A stretch of DNA of 64,000 bases from Burkholderiales bacterium C2 (GTDB lineage Bacteria > Pseudomonadota > Gammaproteobacteria > Burkholderiales > Burkholderiaceae_C): contig SCOI01000005.1 of the NCBI GenBank assembly GCA_005503085.1, positions 62,001 through 126,000 of the forward strand, written 5' to 3'. Numbering within the stretch: position 1 is the first letter of the stretch; each line of letters starts with the position of its first letter. The position numbers were made by a program, and so were the translations under genes. Under the pieces are notes generated by a model. That model was not told the origin of the DNA and ran no database searches. It worked only from the letters and a program-made list of their open reading frames with translations. Of this stretch, positions 62,947 to 64,000 are shown one piece after another.

Positions 62947-64000
62947 GCAGCACTCCTGTCATCCAGGGCAATCTGATCGTCGAGAACGACCAGGGCAGAC
63001 GATCCAGCAGCAGGTCGAAGGGTTTGGGCTCGACCAGCAGTCGCCAGGCCTGTTCATCCGCATCGCCGGGCTTGCGAGTGAGCCGGCCGCCGCGGCGCAG
63101 AAAGCTCTGGCGCAGACCCTCGACCGAGGTGTTGCCCACCGCCTTCCAGTGCGCGATCACCGCGCCCAGCAAGGCATCCAGCAGCGCGCGCCGCTCCTCG
63201 CCCAGCGGCTCGGGCGCCGGCAGCACCTGGGCCGGCGGCACGCCGCACAAGAGCTTGGCCAGCACCTGCTGGGCCTCGCTGCCGACCCCATGGCCGATCT
63301 CATGGCCGGCGGCCAGATAGCCCAGCGCGGCCACCGCCAGGCTTTGTGCGGCCGGGTTCTTGAAGCGCCCGGCCTCCAGCAGCGCCAGCCGGCCGAACAG
63401 GCGCTCGGCATAGGCGGCCAGCATCACCAGGCCGGCATCGGCGATATAGATCGGGCTGTCGGCATCGACGGGGTCGGGTCTTGCCGCCGGCACGGCTGCG
63501 GGCCGATCCGCCCGCAAACCCTGCTCATAGTGTTCGGCGCGGCTGGGCGCGCGCCGCAGGCCCCGGCGCAGCCGTGCCAGCACCGGGTCGGCCCAGGCGC
63601 TCAGGCCCGCCAGCACCCGGTCCAGCCGTGCGAAACAGCGCGCCAGCGAGCCCTGTGGCAGCGCGCGGTGCAGCTGCATCGCCCAGCGGCGCACCAGGGT
63701 CTCGGGCCGGGGCGCCTGGCCCTCGATCAGCAAGGGGCGCAGCAGCCAGCGCCAGTGCTGGCGCTCGGTCTCGGCCGCCTTGGCCTGCGGCTGCAGCACC
63801 TGCAAGGCCCGCTGCAGCAGGCCGCTGCAGGCCTGCAAGGTCGCCGCCTCGCGGCCGGCCGCCTGGTTCAGCAAGACCCAGCGCTGGGCCGGGCGGTAGC
63901 GGGCCAGCCAGCGTTCGGCATCGGACTCGCGCTGCAGCAGGCGGCTGAACTGCAGGCGCTGGGCCGCGCTCCAGCGCTGCGGCGCGGCGGCCAGCAAGGC
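62930..64000 (-). CDS. Contractile injection system tape-measure protein (5' partial)
   Basis: The frame is open to base 64000, so the N-terminus lies outside the window. At least 356 residues are visible. The C-terminal half has the CIS tape-measure family pattern: SPIYIADAGLVMLAAYAERLF, LLCGVPPAQVLPAPE, HWKAVGNTSVEGLRQSFLRRGGRL, PFDLLLDRLPWSFSTIRLPWM and final LHVDWR. This protein is expected to set the tube length of the particle. It is followed by the ATPase gene as in Afp-like loci. Sheath and baseplate genes should lie further right. Confidence 0.88.
   Translation of the reverse strand, partial: ALLAAAPQRWSAAQRLQFSRLLQRESDAERWLARYRPAQRWVLLNQAAGREAATLQACSGLLQRALQVLQPQAKAAETERQHWRWLLRPLLIEGQAPRPETLVRRWAMQLHRALPQGSLARCFARLDRVLAGLSAWADPVLARLRRGLRRAPSRAEHYEQGLRADRPAAVPAARPDPVDADSPIYIADAGLVMLAAYAERLFGRLALLEAGRFKNPAAQSLAVAALGYLAAGHEIGHGVGSEAQQVLAKLLCGVPPAQVLPAPEPLGEERRALLDALLGAVIAHWKAVGNTSVEGLRQSFLRRGGRLTRKPGDADEQAWRLLVEPKPFDLLLDRLPWSFSTIRLPWMTGVLHVDWR

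Noticed and set aside
61549-62976. 475-aa plus-strand frame opposite the AAA ATPase
   Set aside because: Shadow frame; the ATPase has intact Walker motifs.

Overview
The window is about 70% GC, densely coded, and carries a Betaproteobacteria/Burkholderiales gene set: a fused MrpA/B antiporter operon, aat-bpt, a small Trp-rich protein, a beta-type Fur, ilvD-LysR-lgt-dnaQ, MoxR-DUF58-TgpA, and YqjD/E-like stress genes. Three secreted chitinases plus the end of an extracellular contractile injection system (eCIS) locus suggest a free-living soil or water member of the Roseateles/Mitsuaria/Pelomonas type. That placement is inference from gene content, not from a marker gene.

Layout. 1-7.1 kb: 3' part of a Tat-exported DUF1501 protein, then an envelope/stress cluster (CsbD, DUF883, holin-like, cardiolipin-synthase-like lipoprotein, DUF1328, YihY, DsbB, RidA). 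Three genes here share a bipartite promoter-like motif, GTCCTACA-N17-CCGA. 7.2-14.7 kb: ComEC on the plus strand, then a minus-strand operon MoxR-DUF58-TgpA-MltB. 14.7-20 kb: histone-deacetylase-family protein, MscS channel, methyl-accepting chemotaxis protein, small membrane protein, diguanylate cyclase. 20-25.3 kb: class I fumarase and a four-gene MCE/Mla-type lipid transporter. 25.4-31.3 kb: Mrp (Pha) cation/proton antiporter operon A(B)-C-D-E-F-G. 31.3-39.4 kb: YqhA, acetyl-CoA synthetase, cytochrome c, Trp-rich protein, ilvD divergent from a LysR regulator, lgt, dnaQ and two identical tRNA-Val(CAC) genes. 39.4-45 kb: a ZIP transporter-TPR protein-Fur operon with a candidate Fur box, then Na/Pi symporter, NUDIX and FAD oxidoreductase genes. 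45-51.8 kb: GH19-GH18-GH18 chitinase operon with TGGTAT inverted repeats upstream. 52-54.6 kb: bpt-aat, a Spx/ArsC-like gene and riboflavin synthase.

54.9-64 kb is the most interesting part: the distal end of an eCIS locus, read right to left. It has a CIS tape-measure protein (cut by the window end), an Afp15-type AAA ATPase, a membrane-anchored protein with an Ig-like domain and a degenerate GH18-like domain, and four probable cargo genes. Two cargos carry the HExxH-containing DUF4157 domain. One of these is followed by a cytidine-deaminase-fold toxin-like domain (CAE...PCxxC), the other by a papain-like Cys/His domain. The third cargo has hydrophobic membrane segments and the fourth is a small, very basic protein. 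All four share a short N-terminal RQ...AQLQ-like leader segment that I propose as a loading or chaperone signal. A 54-bp copy of the ribE 3' part sits between two cargo genes and shows local rearrangement. Structural eCIS genes (sheath, tube, spike, baseplate) are expected beyond position 64000.

Most longer ORFs antisense to these genes are GC-driven shadows and were left out. No insertion sequence, CRISPR array, rRNA or riboswitch was found.
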